Source of the DNA: Paragemmobacter amnigenus
Lineage (GTDB): Bacteria; Pseudomonadota; Alphaproteobacteria; Rhodobacterales; Rhodobacteraceae
Assembly: GCF_009908265.2 (NCBI RefSeq)
Contig: NZ_JAAATX020000003.1
Location: 62,001 to 126,000, forward strand
DNA length: 64,000 bases
Direction of reading: 5' to 3'
Part shown: piece after piece, positions 27,802 through 37,997 of the stretch
Layout of the letters: each line of letters begins with the position of its first letter
Numbering within the stretch: position 1 is the first letter of the stretch
Program-made: the position numbers and the translations under genes
The notes under the pieces: model-generated
What the model was told of the DNA's origin: nothing
The model's input: the letters and a program-made list of their open reading frames with translations, nothing else
Databases searched by the model: none

Positions 27802-27848
27802 GGGAAAACTTGTGGTTATGTAAGCGGTCCTGCGACCGCTCACAACCG

Positions 27849-28322
27849 TTATTCGGCCGCAGCAGCCGCCTTGACGGTCAGCGTGCCGCCGGCCTTCGCC
27901 ACGGCTTCGATGGCCGAGGCCGAGGCGCCGGTCACAACAAGCGTGACCTTGGTCTTGATCTCGCCCTTGGCCAGCACGCGGATACCGTCGCGCTTGTTCG
28001 AGGTCAGGCCCGCAGCGACCAGCACGTCCTCGGTGATTTCCGATTTCGCGTCCAGCTTGCCCAGACCGATGAACTTCTCGATCAGGCCGAGGTTCACCAC
28101 GGCGTATTCCATGCGGTTCGGCTTGTTGAAGCCGCGCTTGGGCAGGCGGCGGTACAGCGGCATCTGGCCGCCTTCGTAGCCGCCGATGGCCACACCCGAA
28201 CGGGACTTCTGACCCTTGATACCGCGACCGGCGGTCTTGCCCTTGCCCGAACCCGGGCCGCGCGCCACGCGCTTCTGCTTCTTGGCGGCGCCGTCGTTGT
28301 CACGCAGTTCATTCAGTTTCAT
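27849..28322 (-). CDS. rplO: 50S ribosomal protein L15
   Basis: The 157-residue protein begins [43 protein letters not shown], the classic Gly/Lys-rich L15 N-terminus, followed by GFEGGQMPL-like [17 protein letters not shown]. It is assembled late in the large subunit. It is separated from rpmD by a 170-bp spacer with a terminator-like hairpin. Confidence 0.97.
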   Translation of the reverse strand: MKLNELRDNDGAAKKQKRVARGPGSGKGKTAGRGIKGQKSRSGVAIGGYEGGQMPLYRRLPKRGFNKPNRMEYAVVNLGLIEKFIGLGKLDAKSEITEDVLVAAGLTSNKRDGIRVLAKGEIKTKVTLVVTGASASAIEAVAKAGGTLTVKAAAAAE

Positions 28323-28427
28323 GTCGCATACTCCTTGGCCGGAATGCCCATCCTGCGACGGATGAGGGGCAACGCGGCATTTCTTGCTTGTTGCGGGTCG
28401 GGCATCGCTGCCCCCCTACTTAATGGC

Positions 28428-28456
28428 AAAGGGCGCGCAGGTTTCCCCGCGCGCCC
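28428..28456 (-). terminator. Terminator-like hairpin between rpmD and rplO
   Basis: GGGCGCGC/GCGCGCCC arms with a 10-nt loop are followed on the minus strand by TTTGCC. It lies inside what is normally a continuous spc operon, downstream of the hairpin element at 28466-28486. Confidence 0.6.
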
Positions 28457-28465
28457 TTGGCTCGG

Positions 28466-28486
28466 TAGGGCGGGGTTCACCCCGCC
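28466..28486 (-). repeat. GC-rich hairpin element after rpmD stop
   Basis: A copy of the GGCGGGGTGAACCCCGCC element (minus-strand reading), 6 nt past the rpmD stop. Confidence 0.9.
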
Positions 28487-28492
28487 AAACGC

Positions 28493-28684
28493 TCAACCGC
28501 GCTCTTCGATGATCTGCACGAGGTGCGAGATCGAGCGGACCATGCCGCGAACCGAAGGCGTGTCTTCCAGTTCACGGGTGCGGTGCATCTTGTTCAGGCC
28601 GAGCCCTTTCAGGGTCGCGGTCTGGATCGCGGGGCGGCGGGCGGCCGAGGCCACCTGCTTCACGACGATGGTTTTCTTGGCCAT
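28493..28684 (-). CDS. rpmD: 50S ribosomal protein L30
   Basis: The 63-residue protein starts [48 protein letters not shown], the bacterial L30 pattern, of normal length. It follows rpsE by 12 nt. Confidence 0.96.
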   Translation of the reverse strand: MAKKTIVVKQVASAARRPAIQTATLKGLGLNKMHRTRELEDTPSVRGMVRSISHLVQIIEERG

Positions 28685-28696
28685 TGTCCGGTCTCC

Positions 28697-29266
28697 TTAC
28701 GCTTCGACTTCGGCGTCGGGCTTCTTCAGGATCTCGGCCACCTTCTTGCCACGGCGCGAGGCGACGTGACGGGGCGAGGATTCCTGCTTCAGACCGTCGA
28801 TGGTCGCGCGGATCATGTTGTAGGGGTTCTGCGACCCGATGGACTTGGCCACCACGTCCTGAACGCCCAGCATCTCGAACACGGCGCGCATCGGACCACC
28901 GGCGATGATACCAGTACCGGCAACGGCCGTCCGCATCACCACCTTGCCAGCGCCATGACGACCTTCGATGTCGTGGTGCAGGGTGCGGCTGTCCTTCAGC
29001 GGCACGCGGATGAGCGAGCGCTTGGCCTGCTCGGTCGCCTTGCGGATCGCTTCCGGAACTTCCTTGGCCTTGCCCTTGCCAAAGCCGACACGACCACGCT
29101 GGTCGCCCACCACGACGAGTGCCGCAAAGCCAAAGCGCTTGCCGCCCTTCACGGTTTTCGACACGCGGTTGATCGCGACCAGACGGTCTGCGAATTCCGG
29201 GGTTTCTTCCGGGCGGTTGTCACGACGGTCGTCGCGGCGCTCCCGGCGGTTCTCACGTTCTGCCAT
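28697..29266 (-). CDS. rpsE: 30S ribosomal protein S5
   Basis: The 189-residue protein starts [13 protein letters not shown] at the ATG at 29266, with a charged N-terminal extension typical of alphaproteobacteria. The S5 double-stranded RNA-binding domain follows ([32 protein letters not shown]), then [23 protein letters not shown]. The upstream ATG at 29281 adds only five residues. S5 contributes to decoding accuracy. Confidence 0.97.
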   Translation of the reverse strand: MAERENRRERRDDRRDNRPEETPEFADRLVAINRVSKTVKGGKRFGFAALVVVGDQRGRVGFGKGKAKEVPEAIRKATEQAKRSLIRVPLKDSRTLHHDIEGRHGAGKVVMRTAVAGTGIIAGGPMRAVFEMLGVQDVVAKSIGSQNPYNMIRATIDGLKQESSPRHVASRRGKKVAEILKKPDAEVEA

Positions 29267-29372
29267 ATGGCATTCCTTCATGTTGGCGCGGCCGCGCCGT
29301 TATAGCCAATCCTCGTGCACCGCAGGGCGGGCCGGGATCATCGGGGCGGCACTTGCGCGCCGCCCGCATGGA

Positions 29373-29732
29373 TCAGAACTTCAGGCCACCTTCACGGGCA
29401 GCATCGGCAAGTGCCTTGATCTTCCCGTGGAAAATGAAACCGCCGCGGTCGAAATAGCACTCTTCCACGCCGGCCTTCTTGGCCCGCTCGGCAATCGCAG
29501 CGCCGATCTTGGCCGCAGCCTCGACGTTGTTCTTGCCGACGACGCCCAGATCCTTCTCGAGCGACGAGGCGGCGGCCACGGTGACCCCCTTCACGTCGTC
29601 GATCAGCTGGACGCTGATGTTCTTGTTGGACCGGTGGACCGACAGGCGAAGACGCCCGTTGGCCATGGCCTTGATCTTGTTCCGGACGCGCAGGCGGCGC
29701 TTGAGGAACAGCTCTCTCTTGGTGTTCGCCAT
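29373..29732 (-). CDS. rplR: 50S ribosomal protein L18
   Basis: The 119-residue protein has [34 protein letters not shown] and [36 protein letters not shown], the complete L18 5S-rRNA-binding fold. It is followed by a 106-bp spacer to rpsE. Confidence 0.97.
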   Translation of the reverse strand: MANTKRELFLKRRLRVRNKIKAMANGRLRLSVHRSNKNISVQLIDDVKGVTVAAASSLEKDLGVVGKNNVEAAAKIGAAIAERAKKAGVEECYFDRGGFIFHGKIKALADAAREGGLKF

Positions 29733-29743
29733 TTTTGCGCCCC

Positions 29744-30277
29744 TTACTTCTTCTTGCCTTCCTTGCGGAAGATGTACTCATCCTTGTAGCGGATGCCCTT
29801 GCCCTTGTAGGGCTCGGGACGCTTCCACTCGCGGATGTTCGCGGCCACCTGACCGACCAGCTGCTGGTCGATGCCTTCCACGACGATCTCGGTCTGCTTC
29901 GGCGAGGCGACAGTCACCCCCTTCGGCACTTCGAAATTCACTTCGTGGCTGTAGCCGAGCGAAAGTTTCAGGACATTGCCGGCCATCGCGGCGCGGTAAC
30001 CCACGCCCTGGATTTCCAGCTCTTTCTTGAAGCCGTCGGTCACACCGGTGACGAGGTTCGCCACCATGGACCGCACCATCCCCCACTGCTGGCGGGCGCG
30101 CTTGGACGTGCCACGCGGCGTCACCTTGACGGTGGTACCGTCGATGGTGATCGTCACGTCGTCGCCAGCGGTGAAGCTGCGAGTGCCTTTCGGCCCCTTC
30201 ACTTCGATGGTCTGGCCGGACAGCGAGGCCGACACGCCCTTGGGCAGTTCGACCGGTTTCTTGCCAATACGAGACAT
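29744..30277 (-). CDS. rplF: 50S ribosomal protein L6
   Basis: The 177-residue protein starts [21 protein letters not shown] at the ATG at 30277 and ends with RKEGKKK. The C-terminal [18 protein letters not shown] motif is the L6 signature near the factor-binding site. Length is normal. Confidence 0.97.
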   Translation of the reverse strand: MSRIGKKPVELPKGVSASLSGQTIEVKGPKGTRSFTAGDDVTITIDGTTVKVTPRGTSKRARQQWGMVRSMVANLVTGVTDGFKKELEIQGVGYRAAMAGNVLKLSLGYSHEVNFEVPKGVTVASPKQTEIVVEGIDQQLVGQVAANIREWKRPEPYKGKGIRYKDEYIFRKEGKKK

Positions 30278-30287
30278 CCCACCCTCC

Positions 30288-30686
30288 TCAGAACACGGTG
30301 CAGAGGACTTCGCCGCCAACATTGGCAGAGCGAGCCGCTGCGTCCGACATCACGCCCTTCGGCGTGGAGACGATGGAGACACCCAGACCGTTGCGCACTG
30401 ACGGGATGTCCTTGACACCCATGTAGACGCGGCGGCCCGGCTTGGACACGCGCTTGAGTTCGCGGATCACGGGGGTGCCTTCGAAGTACTTCAGCGAGAT
30501 CACCAGTTCGCCCTGGCCATTCTCGGTCGTCTTCTTCTCATAGCCGCGGATATAGCCTTCCGAGGCCAGCACATCCAGCACCCAGGCGCGCAGCTTGGAA
30601 GCCGGCGACGAGACGGTGGACTTGCCGCGCAGTTGCGCGTTGCGGATGCGGGTCAGCATATCGCCGAGAGGATCGTTCATCGACAT
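30288..30686 (-). CDS. rpsH: 30S ribosomal protein S8
   Basis: The 132-residue protein starts [18 protein letters not shown]; the ATG at 30686 has an ideally spaced GGGAGGAAG Shine-Dalgarno sequence, so it is preferred over the ATG two codons later. The C-terminal [35 protein letters not shown] is the S8 16S-binding signature. In enterobacteria S8 represses the spc operon; a similar role is possible but not shown. Confidence 0.97.
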   Translation of the reverse strand: MSMNDPLGDMLTRIRNAQLRGKSTVSSPASKLRAWVLDVLASEGYIRGYEKKTTENGQGELVISLKYFEGTPVIRELKRVSKPGRRVYMGVKDIPSVRNGLGVSIVSTPKGVMSDAAARSANVGGEVLCTVF

Positions 30687-30699
30687 CTGTCTTCCTCCC

Positions 30700-31005
30700 T
30701 TACCAGCTCGACTTCACCATGCCGGGGATCTGGCCGAAGGAGGCCAGTTCGCGCAGCATGATCCGCGAGAGCTTCAGCTTACGGTAGTAAGCGTGGGGAC
30801 GGCCCGTCAGCTGGCAGCGGTTGTGCAGCCGGGTGGCGGACGAGTTACGGGGCATCTCGGCCAGTTTCAGAGTCGCCTTGAAGCGCTCTTCCATCGGCTT
30901 GGACTGGTCGTTGATCACCGCCTTGAGGGCTGCGCGCTTGGAAGCGTGCTGCTTCACAAGCTTCTGCCGCTTCTCTTCGCGGTTCACCATGGATTTCTTT
31001 GCCAT
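30700..31005 (-). CDS. rpsN: 30S ribosomal protein S14
   Basis: The 101-residue protein is the long, zinc-free (C-minus) form: it lacks the CxxC pairs of short S14 and has [40 protein letters not shown] at the C-terminus. It lies between rplE and rpsH. Confidence 0.97.
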   Translation of the reverse strand: MAKKSMVNREEKRQKLVKQHASKRAALKAVINDQSKPMEERFKATLKLAEMPRNSSATRLHNRCQLTGRPHAYYRKLKLSRIMLRELASFGQIPGMVKSSW

Positions 31006-31023
31006 ATCTCAGGTTCCTCGCGC

Positions 31024-31584
31024 TCAGGCCGTGAAGGGCATGTTGAAGTGCTTCAACAGCGCCTTGGCTTCGGCGTCGGTCTTCGCGGTGGTGCAGATGA
31101 TGATGTCCATGCCGAGAACTTCGTCGACCTTGTCGAAGTTGATCTCGGGGAACACGATGTGCTCTTTCAGGCCCATGGCATAGTTGCCGCGGCCGTCAAA
31201 GCTCGTGCCCTTCACGCCGCGGAAGTCGCGGACGCGCGGCAGGGCGATCGTGATCAGACGGTCAAGGAATTCATACATCCGGTCGCCGCGAAGCGTGACC
31301 TTGCAGCCAAGAGGCATCTCTTCCCGCACGCGGAAGCCGGCGATCGACTTTTTGGCGTGGGTGATGACAGCCTTCTGACCGGCGATCTGCGACAGTTCTT
31401 CCGCCGCCTGCTTCACCTTCTTGGTGTCCTTGACGGCCTCGCCGACACCCATGTTCAGCACGATCTTCTCGAGCCGGGGGATCTGCATGTCGTTCTTGTA
31501 GCTGAATTCCGACTTCATGGCGGGACGGATCTTCCCGGCATATTCGGCCTTCAGGCGCGGGGTATAGGTAGCTGCGTCCAACAT
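31024..31584 (-). CDS. rplE: 50S ribosomal protein L5
   Basis: The 186-residue protein shows [45 protein letters not shown] and [11 protein letters not shown], the L5 5S-rRNA and P-site tRNA contact regions. Its start overlaps the rplX stop (TGATG). Confidence 0.97.
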   Translation of the reverse strand: MLDAATYTPRLKAEYAGKIRPAMKSEFSYKNDMQIPRLEKIVLNMGVGEAVKDTKKVKQAAEELSQIAGQKAVITHAKKSIAGFRVREEMPLGCKVTLRGDRMYEFLDRLITIALPRVRDFRGVKGTSFDGRGNYAMGLKEHIVFPEINFDKVDEVLGMDIIICTTAKTDAEAKALLKHFNMPFTA

Positions 31585-31889
31585 CAGATCGCCTCCCCGG
31601 TCGATTTGGCGTAGCGCACCTTCTTGTCGCCTTCCATGCGGAAGCCGACGCGGGTGGCCTTGCCGTTCTTGTCAACGATCGCAAGGTTCGACAGGTCGAT
31701 CGGCTGCGACACCGGCAGACGACCACCCTGCGAGGCGGCGGACTGCTTGGTGTGGCGGATGGCGACATTCACGCCGTCCACGATCGCCTTGTTGTCCTTG
31801 GGCATGACGGCGGAAATCTCGCCCTTCTTGCCCTTGTCCTTGCCGGTGAGCACGATGACCGTGTCACCTTTCTTGAGCTTCGCAGCCAT
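31584..31889 (-). CDS. rplX: 50S ribosomal protein L24
   Basis: The 101-residue protein starts [25 protein letters not shown], the KOW motif of L24, an early assembly protein. It overlaps rplN upstream and rplE downstream by single bases, so translation is probably coupled. Confidence 0.97.
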   Translation of the reverse strand: MAAKLKKGDTVIVLTGKDKGKKGEISAVMPKDNKAIVDGVNVAIRHTKQSAASQGGRLPVSQPIDLSNLAIVDKNGKATRVGFRMEGDKKVRYAKSTGEAI

Positions 31890-32257
31890 CAGAGCACCTC
31901 CGGAGCCAGCGAGATGATCTTCATGAAGTTCTTGGCACGCAGCTCGCGCACGACCGGCCCGAAGATACGGGTGCCGACCGGTTCGCCCTGGTTGTTCAGG
32001 ATGACGGCGGCATTGCGGTCGAAACGGATCGAGGTGCCGTCTTCACGGCGAACTTCCTTGGCGGTGCGGACGACGACGGCCTTGCGGACGTCACCCTTCT
32101 TCACGCGGCCCTTCGGAATCGCTTCCTTGACCGACACCACGATGATGTCGCCCACGGATGCGTAGCGGCGGTGCGAACCGCCCAGAACCTTGATGCACTG
32201 AACCCGGCGAGCGCCGGAGTTGTCAGCAACATCCAGATTGGTCTGCATCTGGATCAT
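31889..32257 (-). CDS. rplN: 50S ribosomal protein L14
   Basis: The 122-residue protein begins [28 protein letters not shown] and ends [22 protein letters not shown], the full invariant L14 fold at the subunit interface. It overlaps rplX by one base. Confidence 0.98.
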   Translation of the reverse strand: MIQMQTNLDVADNSGARRVQCIKVLGGSHRRYASVGDIIVVSVKEAIPKGRVKKGDVRKAVVVRTAKEVRREDGTSIRFDRNAAVILNNQGEPVGTRIFGPVVRELRAKNFMKIISLAPEVL

Positions 32258-32337
32258 TGGTTTACTCCCGACCTTTGGGAACGGTCATGATCTGCAACCG
32301 TCCCAGGGTTTCGTTCGGACTGAACGGAGGTCTTGGC

Positions 32338-32571
32338 TTACGCCTCGACGACCACCGTCCAGCGTTTCGTCTTCGAGATGGGCGCGCACTCTTCGATACG
32401 GACAGTGTCGCCAACCTTGAACTTGTTATGCTCGTCGTGGGCCCGGTACTTCTTGGACTTGCGGACGGTCTTTTGCAGCAGCGGGTGCTTGAAGCGGCGC
32501 TCGACGAGGACGGTGATCGTCTGCTCGTTCTTGTCCGAGGTCACGACACCTTGCAGGATACGCTTGGGCAT
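32338..32571 (-). CDS. rpsQ: 30S ribosomal protein S17
   Basis: The 77-residue protein starts [47 protein letters not shown], a complete S17. It follows rpmC by 12 nt. Confidence 0.97.
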   Translation of the reverse strand: MPKRILQGVVTSDKNEQTITVLVERRFKHPLLQKTVRKSKKYRAHDEHNKFKVGDTVRIEECAPISKTKRWTVVVEA

Positions 32572-32583
32572 TTCGTGGTCCTC

Positions 32584-32784
32584 TTACTTCGCGGCTTCGG
32601 CGGCTTTTTGGTTCAGCACCGTCTTGATGCGCGCCACGTCCTTGCGGATGGCGTTGAACCGGGCGGTATTCTCGAGCTGGCCGGTGGCCTGCTGGAAGCG
32701 CAGGTTGAAGGCTTCCTTCTTCAGAGCGACCAGGCTGTCACGCAGCTGGTCAGGGGTCTTGCCCCGCAGTTCTTCGGCTTTCAC
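32584..32784 (-). CDS. rpmC: 50S ribosomal protein L29
   Basis: The 66-residue protein starts at a GTG at 32784 ([37 protein letters not shown]), the normal L29 length with an AAAGGAC ribosome-binding site. An upstream GTG at 32808 would add eight untypical residues. L29 is part of the SRP/trigger-factor docking site. Confidence 0.95.
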   Translation of the reverse strand: MKAEELRGKTPDQLRDSLVALKKEAFNLRFQQATGQLENTARFNAIRKDVARIKTVLNQKAAEAAK

Positions 32785-32903
32785 GGCCTTTGTCCTTTTC
32801 TCAATCACCAGAGGGCCCCTGCGGTCTGCTCAGGGTTACCTTGAACCTGGTGGATCAATGATGAACCAACGATTCCGAGTCGCCCCGGAACCGTGGATGC
32901 GTC

Positions 32904-32932
32904 CCGATACAGGAGGGGGGAGCCAAGGGCAA
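32904..32932 (-). promoter_or_regulatory. Possible internal promoter ahead of rpmC
   Basis: TTGCCC (32927-32932) and TATCGG (32904-32909) on the minus strand are 17 bp apart, in the 200-bp stretch after the terminator-like hairpin. It is weak but is where a promoter would be needed if the operon is split. Confidence 0.3.
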
Positions 32933-32985
32933 GCAGAAACATCTACGGATGCAAGAGCGGGGGCCGACACCTTGGGCCTTTATGC

Positions 32986-33015
32986 AAAAGGCCCCCGCCG
33001 TCACCGGCAGGGGCC
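32986..33015 (-). terminator. Terminator-like hairpin between rplP and rpmC
   Basis: An 11-bp stem (GGCCCCTGCCG/CGGCGGGGGCC, one G-U) with a 4-nt loop is followed on the minus strand by TTTT. It resembles the rplQ terminator and lies inside the usual rplP-rpmC continuum. Confidence 0.7.
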
Positions 33016-33019
33016 CACG

Positions 33020-33040
33020 TAGGGCGGGGTTCACCCCGCC
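33020..33040 (-). repeat. GC-rich hairpin element after rplP stop
   Basis: A copy of the GGCGGGGTGAACCCCGCC element, 5 nt past the rplP stop. Confidence 0.9.
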
Positions 33041-33045
33041 GCTAC

Positions 33046-33459
33046 TTACCAGTCTTCCTTCGCCACGATGCGCGTCGTGACCGGAAGCTTCATCGCCCCC
33101 AGACGCAGCGCCTCGCGCGCGATGACTTCGGACACACCGTCGATCTCGAACATGATGCGGCCCGGCTTCACCTTGGACGCCCAGTAGTCCACCGAACCCT
33201 TACCCTTACCCATACGGACTTCGGTAGGCTTCGACGAAACCGGGACATCCGGGAAAATCCGGATCCAGACGCGGCCCTGACGCTTCATGTGGCGGGTGAT
33301 CGCGCGGCGGGCCGCTTCGATCTGCCGCGCCGTGACGCGCTCGGGTTCGGTGGCCTTCAGGGCGAACGAGCCGAAGTTCAGCAGGAAGCCGCCCTTCGCC
33401 TCGCCGTGGATACGGCCCTTGTGCTGTTTGCGGAACTTCGTCCGTTTCGGTTGCAGCAT
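33046..33459 (-). CDS. rplP: 50S ribosomal protein L16
   Basis: The 137-residue protein begins [24 protein letters not shown] and has [44 protein letters not shown], the L16 A-site/5S contact fold. Length is normal. Confidence 0.98.
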   Translation of the reverse strand: MLQPKRTKFRKQHKGRIHGEAKGGFLLNFGSFALKATEPERVTARQIEAARRAITRHMKRQGRVWIRIFPDVPVSSKPTEVRMGKGKGSVDYWASKVKPGRIMFEIDGVSEVIAREALRLGAMKLPVTTRIVAKEDW

Positions 33460-33473
33460 TTCCTTCTACTCCC

Positions 33474-34190
33474 TTACGCGCGTTCGCGGTCGCGACGCGG
33501 CGCACGCGGCGCAGCGCCGTCCTGCGCTTCCGCCTGACGGCGGTCGCGGGCCTGCGGATCATGCTCAAGGATCTCGCCCTTGAAGATCCACACTTTCACA
33601 CCGATGATCCCGTAGGGCGTCTCGGCTTCCGACAGCGCATAGTCGATGTCGGCGCGCAGCGTGTGCAGCGGAACGCGGCCTTCGCGGTACCATTCGGTAC
33701 GCGCGATTTCAGCCCCGCCCAGACGACCCGCAACGTTCACCCGGATACCCAGAGCGCCCATGCGCATCGCGTTCTGCACGCCCCGCTTCATCGCGCGGCG
33801 GAACGAAACCCGGCGCTCCATCTGCTGGGCGATCGATTCGGCCACCAGCTGGGCGTCCAGTTCCGGCTTGCGGACTTCGACGATGTTCAGGTGCAGTTCG
33901 GACTTGGTGAAGACCGACAGCTTCTTGCGCAGACCTTCGATGTCCGCGCCTTTCTTGCCGATGATCACGCCCGGACGCGCCGTGTGGATCGTCACGCGGC
34001 ACTTCTTGTGCGGACGCTCGATGATCACGCGGCTGACGCCGGCCTGCTTGCATTCCTCGTGGATGAACTCGCGCATCTTGAGGTCTTCAAGCAGCAGGTT
34101 GCCATAGTCCTTCGACTCGGCGAACCAGCGGCTGTCCCAGGTCCGGTTGACCTGCAGGCGCATCCCGATGGGGTTAACCTTCTGTCCCAT
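33474..34190 (-). CDS. rpsC: 30S ribosomal protein S3
   Basis: The 238-residue protein starts [23 protein letters not shown] at the ATG at 34190. It has the KH domain ([27 protein letters not shown]) and the S3 C-terminal domain ending in a basic tail. It overlaps the rplV stop by one base. S3 lines the mRNA entry channel. Confidence 0.98.
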   Translation of the reverse strand: MGQKVNPIGMRLQVNRTWDSRWFAESKDYGNLLLEDLKMREFIHEECKQAGVSRVIIERPHKKCRVTIHTARPGVIIGKKGADIEGLRKKLSVFTKSELHLNIVEVRKPELDAQLVAESIAQQMERRVSFRRAMKRGVQNAMRMGALGIRVNVAGRLGGAEIARTEWYREGRVPLHTLRADIDYALSEAETPYGIIGVKVWIFKGEILEHDPQARDRRQAEAQDGAAPRAPRRDRERA

Positions 34191-34570
34191 TATGCCGACT
34201 CCCCGGTCTGACGCACCTTGATGGTGATTTCGCTGAACGGCTTCATGATCTTGCCGAAACGGCCCCGCGCACGCGGACGGCCACGCTTCATCACAAGGTT
34301 CTTGCCAACCCAGGCTTCCGCAACGACGAGATTGTCCACATCCAGACCGTGGTTGTTCTCGGCATTGGCGATGGCCGACTGCAGGCACTTCTTCACGTCA
34401 CCCGCGATCCGGCGCTTGGAGAAGGTGAGGTCGGCCAGAGCCTTGTCCACCTTCTTGCCGCGGATCAGACCGGCGACGAGGTTCAGTTTCTGCGGCGAGG
34501 TGCGAAGCATCCGGGCAATCGCCATCGCTTCGTTGTCCGCCACGCGGCGCGGATTCTTTTCCTTACCCAT
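34190..34570 (-). CDS. rplV: 50S ribosomal protein L22
   Basis: The 126-residue protein has [36 protein letters not shown] and the exit-tunnel loop region [23 protein letters not shown]. Length is normal. It follows rpsS by 3 nt. Confidence 0.98.
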   Translation of the reverse strand: MGKEKNPRRVADNEAMAIARMLRTSPQKLNLVAGLIRGKKVDKALADLTFSKRRIAGDVKKCLQSAIANAENNHGLDVDNLVVAEAWVGKNLVMKRGRPRARGRFGKIMKPFSEITIKVRQTGESA

Positions 34571-34573
34571 GGC

Positions 34574-34852
34574 TTACTTCCTCTTGGCTTTCTTGTCGGC
34601 CGCATGGCCGTAATAGGTCCGCGTCGGCGAATATTCCCCGAACTTCTGACCGATCATCTCCTCGGTGATGGCCACCGGGATATGCTTGTGACCGTTGTAG
34701 ACCCCGAAGGTGAGCCCGACGAACTGCGGCAGGATGGTGGAACGGCGCGACCAGATCTTGATCACTTCGTTCTTGCCCGATTCCCGCGCCTTCTCGGCTT
34801 TCTTCAGCACGTAAGCGTCGACGAACGGGCCTTTCCAAATAGAACGAGACAT
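34574..34852 (-). CDS. rpsS: 30S ribosomal protein S19
   Basis: The 92-residue protein starts [25 protein letters not shown] and has the conserved [27 protein letters not shown]. It lies 3 nt after rplB. Confidence 0.98.
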   Translation of the reverse strand: MSRSIWKGPFVDAYVLKKAEKARESGKNEVIKIWSRRSTILPQFVGLTFGVYNGHKHIPVAITEEMIGQKFGEYSPTRTYYGHAADKKAKRK

Positions 34853-34855
34853 GGA

Positions 34856-35695
34856 TTAGCGCCCTTTTTTCTTGGCGTGACGCGAACGGACGATGTACTT
34901 GTCCGTCTGCTTGTTCGACCGGGTCCGGTTGCCCTTGGTGCCCTTGCCCCACGGGGTAACGGGGTGACGGCCACCCGAGGTGCGGCCTTCACCACCACCA
35001 TGCGGGTGGTCGATCGGGTTCATCGCGACGCCGCGCACGGTCGGGCGGACGCCCATGTGACGCTTCCGGCCCGCTTTACCCAGGTTCTGGTTCGAGTTGT
35101 CGGGGTTCGACACGGCACCCACGGTCGCCATGCATTCCTGACGCACCATCCGCAGCTCGCCCGAGGACAGGCGGATCTGCGCATAGCCGCCGTCACGGCC
35201 GACGAACTGGGCATAGGTGCCCGCAGCGCGCGCCAGCTGGCCGCCCTTACCGGGCTTCAGCTCGACGTTGTGCACGATCGTCCCGATCGGCATGCCGCTG
35301 AAGGGCATGGCGTTACCGGGCTTCACGTCGGTCTTGGCACCCGCGATCACCTGATCGCCAACCGCCAGACGCTGGGGGGCGAGGATGTAGGACAGCTCGC
35401 CATCCGCATACTTCACCAGCGCGATGAAGGCGGTGCGGTTCGGGTCATATTCGATCCGTTCCACGGTCGCCGCGATATCGAACTTGCGGCGCTTGAAATC
35501 CACAACGCGGTACAGGCGCTTTGCGCCGCCGCCCTTGTGCCACATCGTGACACGTCCGGTGTTGTTCCGGCCGCCCGTCTTCGTCAGACCCTCGGTGAGG
35601 GCTTTGACGGGGCGTCCTTTCCACAGCTCCGAACGGTCGATCAGAACCAGCCCACGCTGGCCAGGCGTCGTCGGTTTATACGACTTGAGTGCCAT
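34856..35695 (-). CDS. rplB: 50S ribosomal protein L2
   Basis: The 279-residue protein begins [27 protein letters not shown] and contains the conserved [26 protein letters not shown] near the peptidyl-transferase centre. Full length. A 161-bp spacer with a terminator-like hairpin separates it from rplW. Confidence 0.98.
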   Translation of the reverse strand: MALKSYKPTTPGQRGLVLIDRSELWKGRPVKALTEGLTKTGGRNNTGRVTMWHKGGGAKRLYRVVDFKRRKFDIAATVERIEYDPNRTAFIALVKYADGELSYILAPQRLAVGDQVIAGAKTDVKPGNAMPFSGMPIGTIVHNVELKPGKGGQLARAAGTYAQFVGRDGGYAQIRLSSGELRMVRQECMATVGAVSNPDNSNQNLGKAGRKRHMGVRPTVRGVAMNPIDHPHGGGEGRTSGGRHPVTPWGKGTKGNRTRSNKQTDKYIVRSRHAKKKGR

Positions 35696-35805
35696 GCTCT
35701 CTGTCTTCCGTCAGCTAGGGGACCGCTTGGCGATCCCGATGGTTATAGGGCTCCGAAGATCCCCGGCAGGTCGGTCAGCGCCTCACGGCGAGGACCGGAT
35801 TCTTC

Positions 35806-35836
35806 AAAAAATCCACGGCCCCGGAAACCGGGGCCG
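35806..35836 (-). terminator. Terminator-like hairpin between rplW and rplB
   Basis: A perfect 9-bp stem (CGGCCCCGG/CCGGGGCCG, 3-nt loop) is followed four bases later on the minus strand by TTTTTT. A TATAAC (minus, 35742-35747) lies between it and rplB but lacks a good -35. Confidence 0.75.
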
Positions 35837-35856
35837 CGAGATTCGTGCGGCTAATA

Positions 35857-36153
35857 TCAGAGGCCGGTGGCAACGTCGATAGTGTTGCCTTCCTCCAGCG
35901 TGACATAGGCCTTCTTCTTGTCGCTCCGTTCGCCGGGACGGCCGCGGAACTTCTTCGTCTTGCCCTTGGTGACGACGGTGTTCACCGCTTTCACCTTCAC
36001 GCCGAAAACCGCTTCCACGGCTTCCTTGATCATGGGCTTGGACGCATCCATCGCGACCTGGAAGACCACCGCACCGTTCTCCGACGCCATGGTCGCTTTC
36101 TCGGTGATGATCGGCTTCTTGATCAGGTCGAAGTGTTCGGGTTTCGCGCTCAT
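35857..36153 (-). CDS. rplW: 50S ribosomal protein L23
   Basis: The 98-residue protein begins [24 protein letters not shown] and has [25 protein letters not shown], the L23 fold at the tunnel exit that docks SRP and trigger factor. Its start overlaps the rplD stop by four bases. Confidence 0.97.
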   Translation of the reverse strand: MSAKPEHFDLIKKPIITEKATMASENGAVVFQVAMDASKPMIKEAVEAVFGVKVKAVNTVVTKGKTKKFRGRPGERSDKKKAYVTLEEGNTIDVATGL

Positions 36154-36770
36154 TTCAGACGAGCCTCCAGAGCTTCGACACCCGCCTTCGTGATCACCAG
36201 AGTGTCACGCTTCAGGATGTCATAGACGTTTGCGCCGATGGTCGGCAGCACGTCGATCCCCTCGATGTTGCGGGCCGCCAGCGCGAAATTCGCGTCGACA
36301 TCCGCACCGTCGATGATCAGCACGCGCTTCCAGCCCCGTTCCTTGACCGTCTTGGCCAGCAGCGCGGTCTTGGCTTCCGCCATCGCGAGGCTGTCCACGA
36401 TCACCAGCTCACCCGCCTTGGCCTTGGCCGACAGCGCGTGACGCAGGCCCAGGGCGCGGAACTTCTTCGGCAGGTCATGGGCATGCGACCGCGGGGTCGG
36501 GCCCTTGTAGACGCCACCGTGACGGAAGATCGGCGCCTTGCGGGAGCCGTGACGTGCGCCACCGGTGCCCTTCTGGCGATAGATCTTCTTGGTCGAGTAG
36601 GACACGTCCGACTTGCCAAGGACCGAGTGGGTGCCAGCCTGTGCCTTAGCACGCTGCCAGCGCACCACGCGATGCAGGATGTCCGCGCGCGGCTCAAGGC
36701 CGAACAGCGCCTCATCCAGATCGATGGAACCGGCCTTGCCGCCGTCCAGCTTGATCACATCGAGTTTCAT
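36150..36770 (-). CDS. rplD: 50S ribosomal protein L4
   Basis: The 206-residue protein shows [47 protein letters not shown], the extended tunnel loop of L4. In E. coli L4 represses its own S10 operon. It overlaps rplC and rplW by four bases each. Confidence 0.97.
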   Translation of the reverse strand: MKLDVIKLDGGKAGSIDLDEALFGLEPRADILHRVVRWQRAKAQAGTHSVLGKSDVSYSTKKIYRQKGTGGARHGSRKAPIFRHGGVYKGPTPRSHAHDLPKKFRALGLRHALSAKAKAGELVIVDSLAMAEAKTALLAKTVKERGWKRVLIIDGADVDANFALAARNIEGIDVLPTIGANVYDILKRDTLVITKAGVEALEARLK

Positions 36771-37492
36771 GCTTCACCCCCTTCGACCGCAACTTCAGCA
36801 GCCGGAGCAGCAGCAGCCGACGAACGCACCGCAGCCGGACGCGGAGCGTCGGCGAACGGGGCCTTCTTGACCGCATCCTTGATGGTGACCCAGCCGCCCT
36901 TGGAACCGGGAACGGCGCCCTTCACCATGATCAGGCCACGGTCGGCATCCGTGCGCACGACCTGCAGGTTCTGCGTGGTCACGCGGACGGCACCCAGATG
37001 GCCGGCCATCTTCTTGCCCTTGAACACCTTGCCGGGGTCCTGGCACTGGCCGGTGGACCCGTGCGAACGGTGCGAGATCGACACACCGTGCGAGGCCCGC
37101 AGACCGCCGAAGTTGTGCCGCTTCATCGCACCGGCGAAGCCCTTACCGATCGAGGTACCGGCGATGTCCACGAACTGGCCCGCCAGATAGTGGTCGGCGG
37201 TGATTTCCGCGCCCACGTCGATCAGGTTGTCGGGCGACACGCGGAATTCCGCGATCTTGCGCTTGGGGGCAACATTCGCCTTGGCGAAGTGGCCACGCTG
37301 CGCGGCGGTGGTCCGCTTGGCCTTGGCATTGCCTGCGCCGAGCTGGACGGCGGTGTAGCCATCCTTGTCGGCGGTGCGCTGCGCCACGACCTGCAGGTTG
37401 TCAAGTTGGAGGACGGTCACAGGAACCTGTGCGCCGTTTTCCAGGAACAGCCGGGTCATGCCCAGCTTCTTTGCGATAACGCCAGAGCGCAT
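36767..37492 (-). CDS. rplC: 50S ribosomal protein L3
   Basis: The 241-residue protein starts [20 protein letters not shown]. The ATG at 37492 has GGAGG at an 8-nt spacing; the ATG at 37498 is too close to it. The conserved [23 protein letters not shown] and [19 protein letters not shown] are present. The C-terminal Ala/Glu-rich tail is longer than in enterobacteria. Confidence 0.96.
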   Translation of the reverse strand: MRSGVIAKKLGMTRLFLENGAQVPVTVLQLDNLQVVAQRTADKDGYTAVQLGAGNAKAKRTTAAQRGHFAKANVAPKRKIAEFRVSPDNLIDVGAEITADHYLAGQFVDIAGTSIGKGFAGAMKRHNFGGLRASHGVSISHRSHGSTGQCQDPGKVFKGKKMAGHLGAVRVTTQNLQVVRTDADRGLIMVKGAVPGSKGGWVTIKDAVKKAPFADAPRPAAVRSSAAAAPAAEVAVEGGEA

Positions 37493-37505
37493 GGTCATGC
37501 CCTCC

Positions 37506-37814
37506 TCAAACCTTGATCTCGACATCCACGCCAGCGGCGAGGTCGAGCTTCATCAGCGCGTCCACGGTCTGGGGGGTCGGATCGACGATGTCGAGAAGAC
37601 GCTTGTGCGTCCGGATTTCCCACTGGTCGCGCGACTTCTTGTCGATGTGCGGACCACGGAGAACCGTGAACTTCTCGATCTTGTTCGGCAGCGGGATCGG
37701 GCCGCGCACTTGCGCGCCGGTCCGCTTGGCCGTGTTCACGATTTCCTGCGTGCTGGCATCCAGAACGCGGTAATCGAAGGCCTTCAGCCGGATGCGGATG
37801 GTCTGACCTTGCAT
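37506..37814 (-). CDS. rpsJ: 30S ribosomal protein S10
   Basis: The 102-residue protein starts [73 protein letters not shown]10 also acts as NusE in antitermination. It is the first gene of the S10 unit. Confidence 0.98.
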   Translation of the reverse strand: MQGQTIRIRLKAFDYRVLDASTQEIVNTAKRTGAQVRGPIPLPNKIEKFTVLRGPHIDKKSRDQWEIRTHKRLLDIVDPTPQTVDALMKLDLAAGVDVEIKV

Positions 37815-37884
37815 CTTTGTTTTCCTTCGGAACGTAGATCGCGCAGGATTGCCCGACCCATAGGTTCACGTTTGTTGATGGTCT

Positions 37885-37910
37885 GCGGCGCACCCCGGAA
37901 GGTGCGCCGC
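37885..37910 (-). promoter_or_regulatory. Strong hairpin in the rpsJ leader
   Basis: A perfect 10-bp stem (GCGGCGCACC arms, 6-nt loop) lies about 70 nt upstream of rpsJ in the tuf1-rpsJ spacer. It could end tuf1 mRNA or be a leader structure for S10-operon control. Confidence 0.6.
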
Positions 37911-37997
37911 GCGTCCTTACAGATTGCTTGCCCCCTTGGAAAGGGGATTCGCGATCTTTCTTTGCACAGGGCGAGGTGATCCGCCCTGCCCGCCAGA

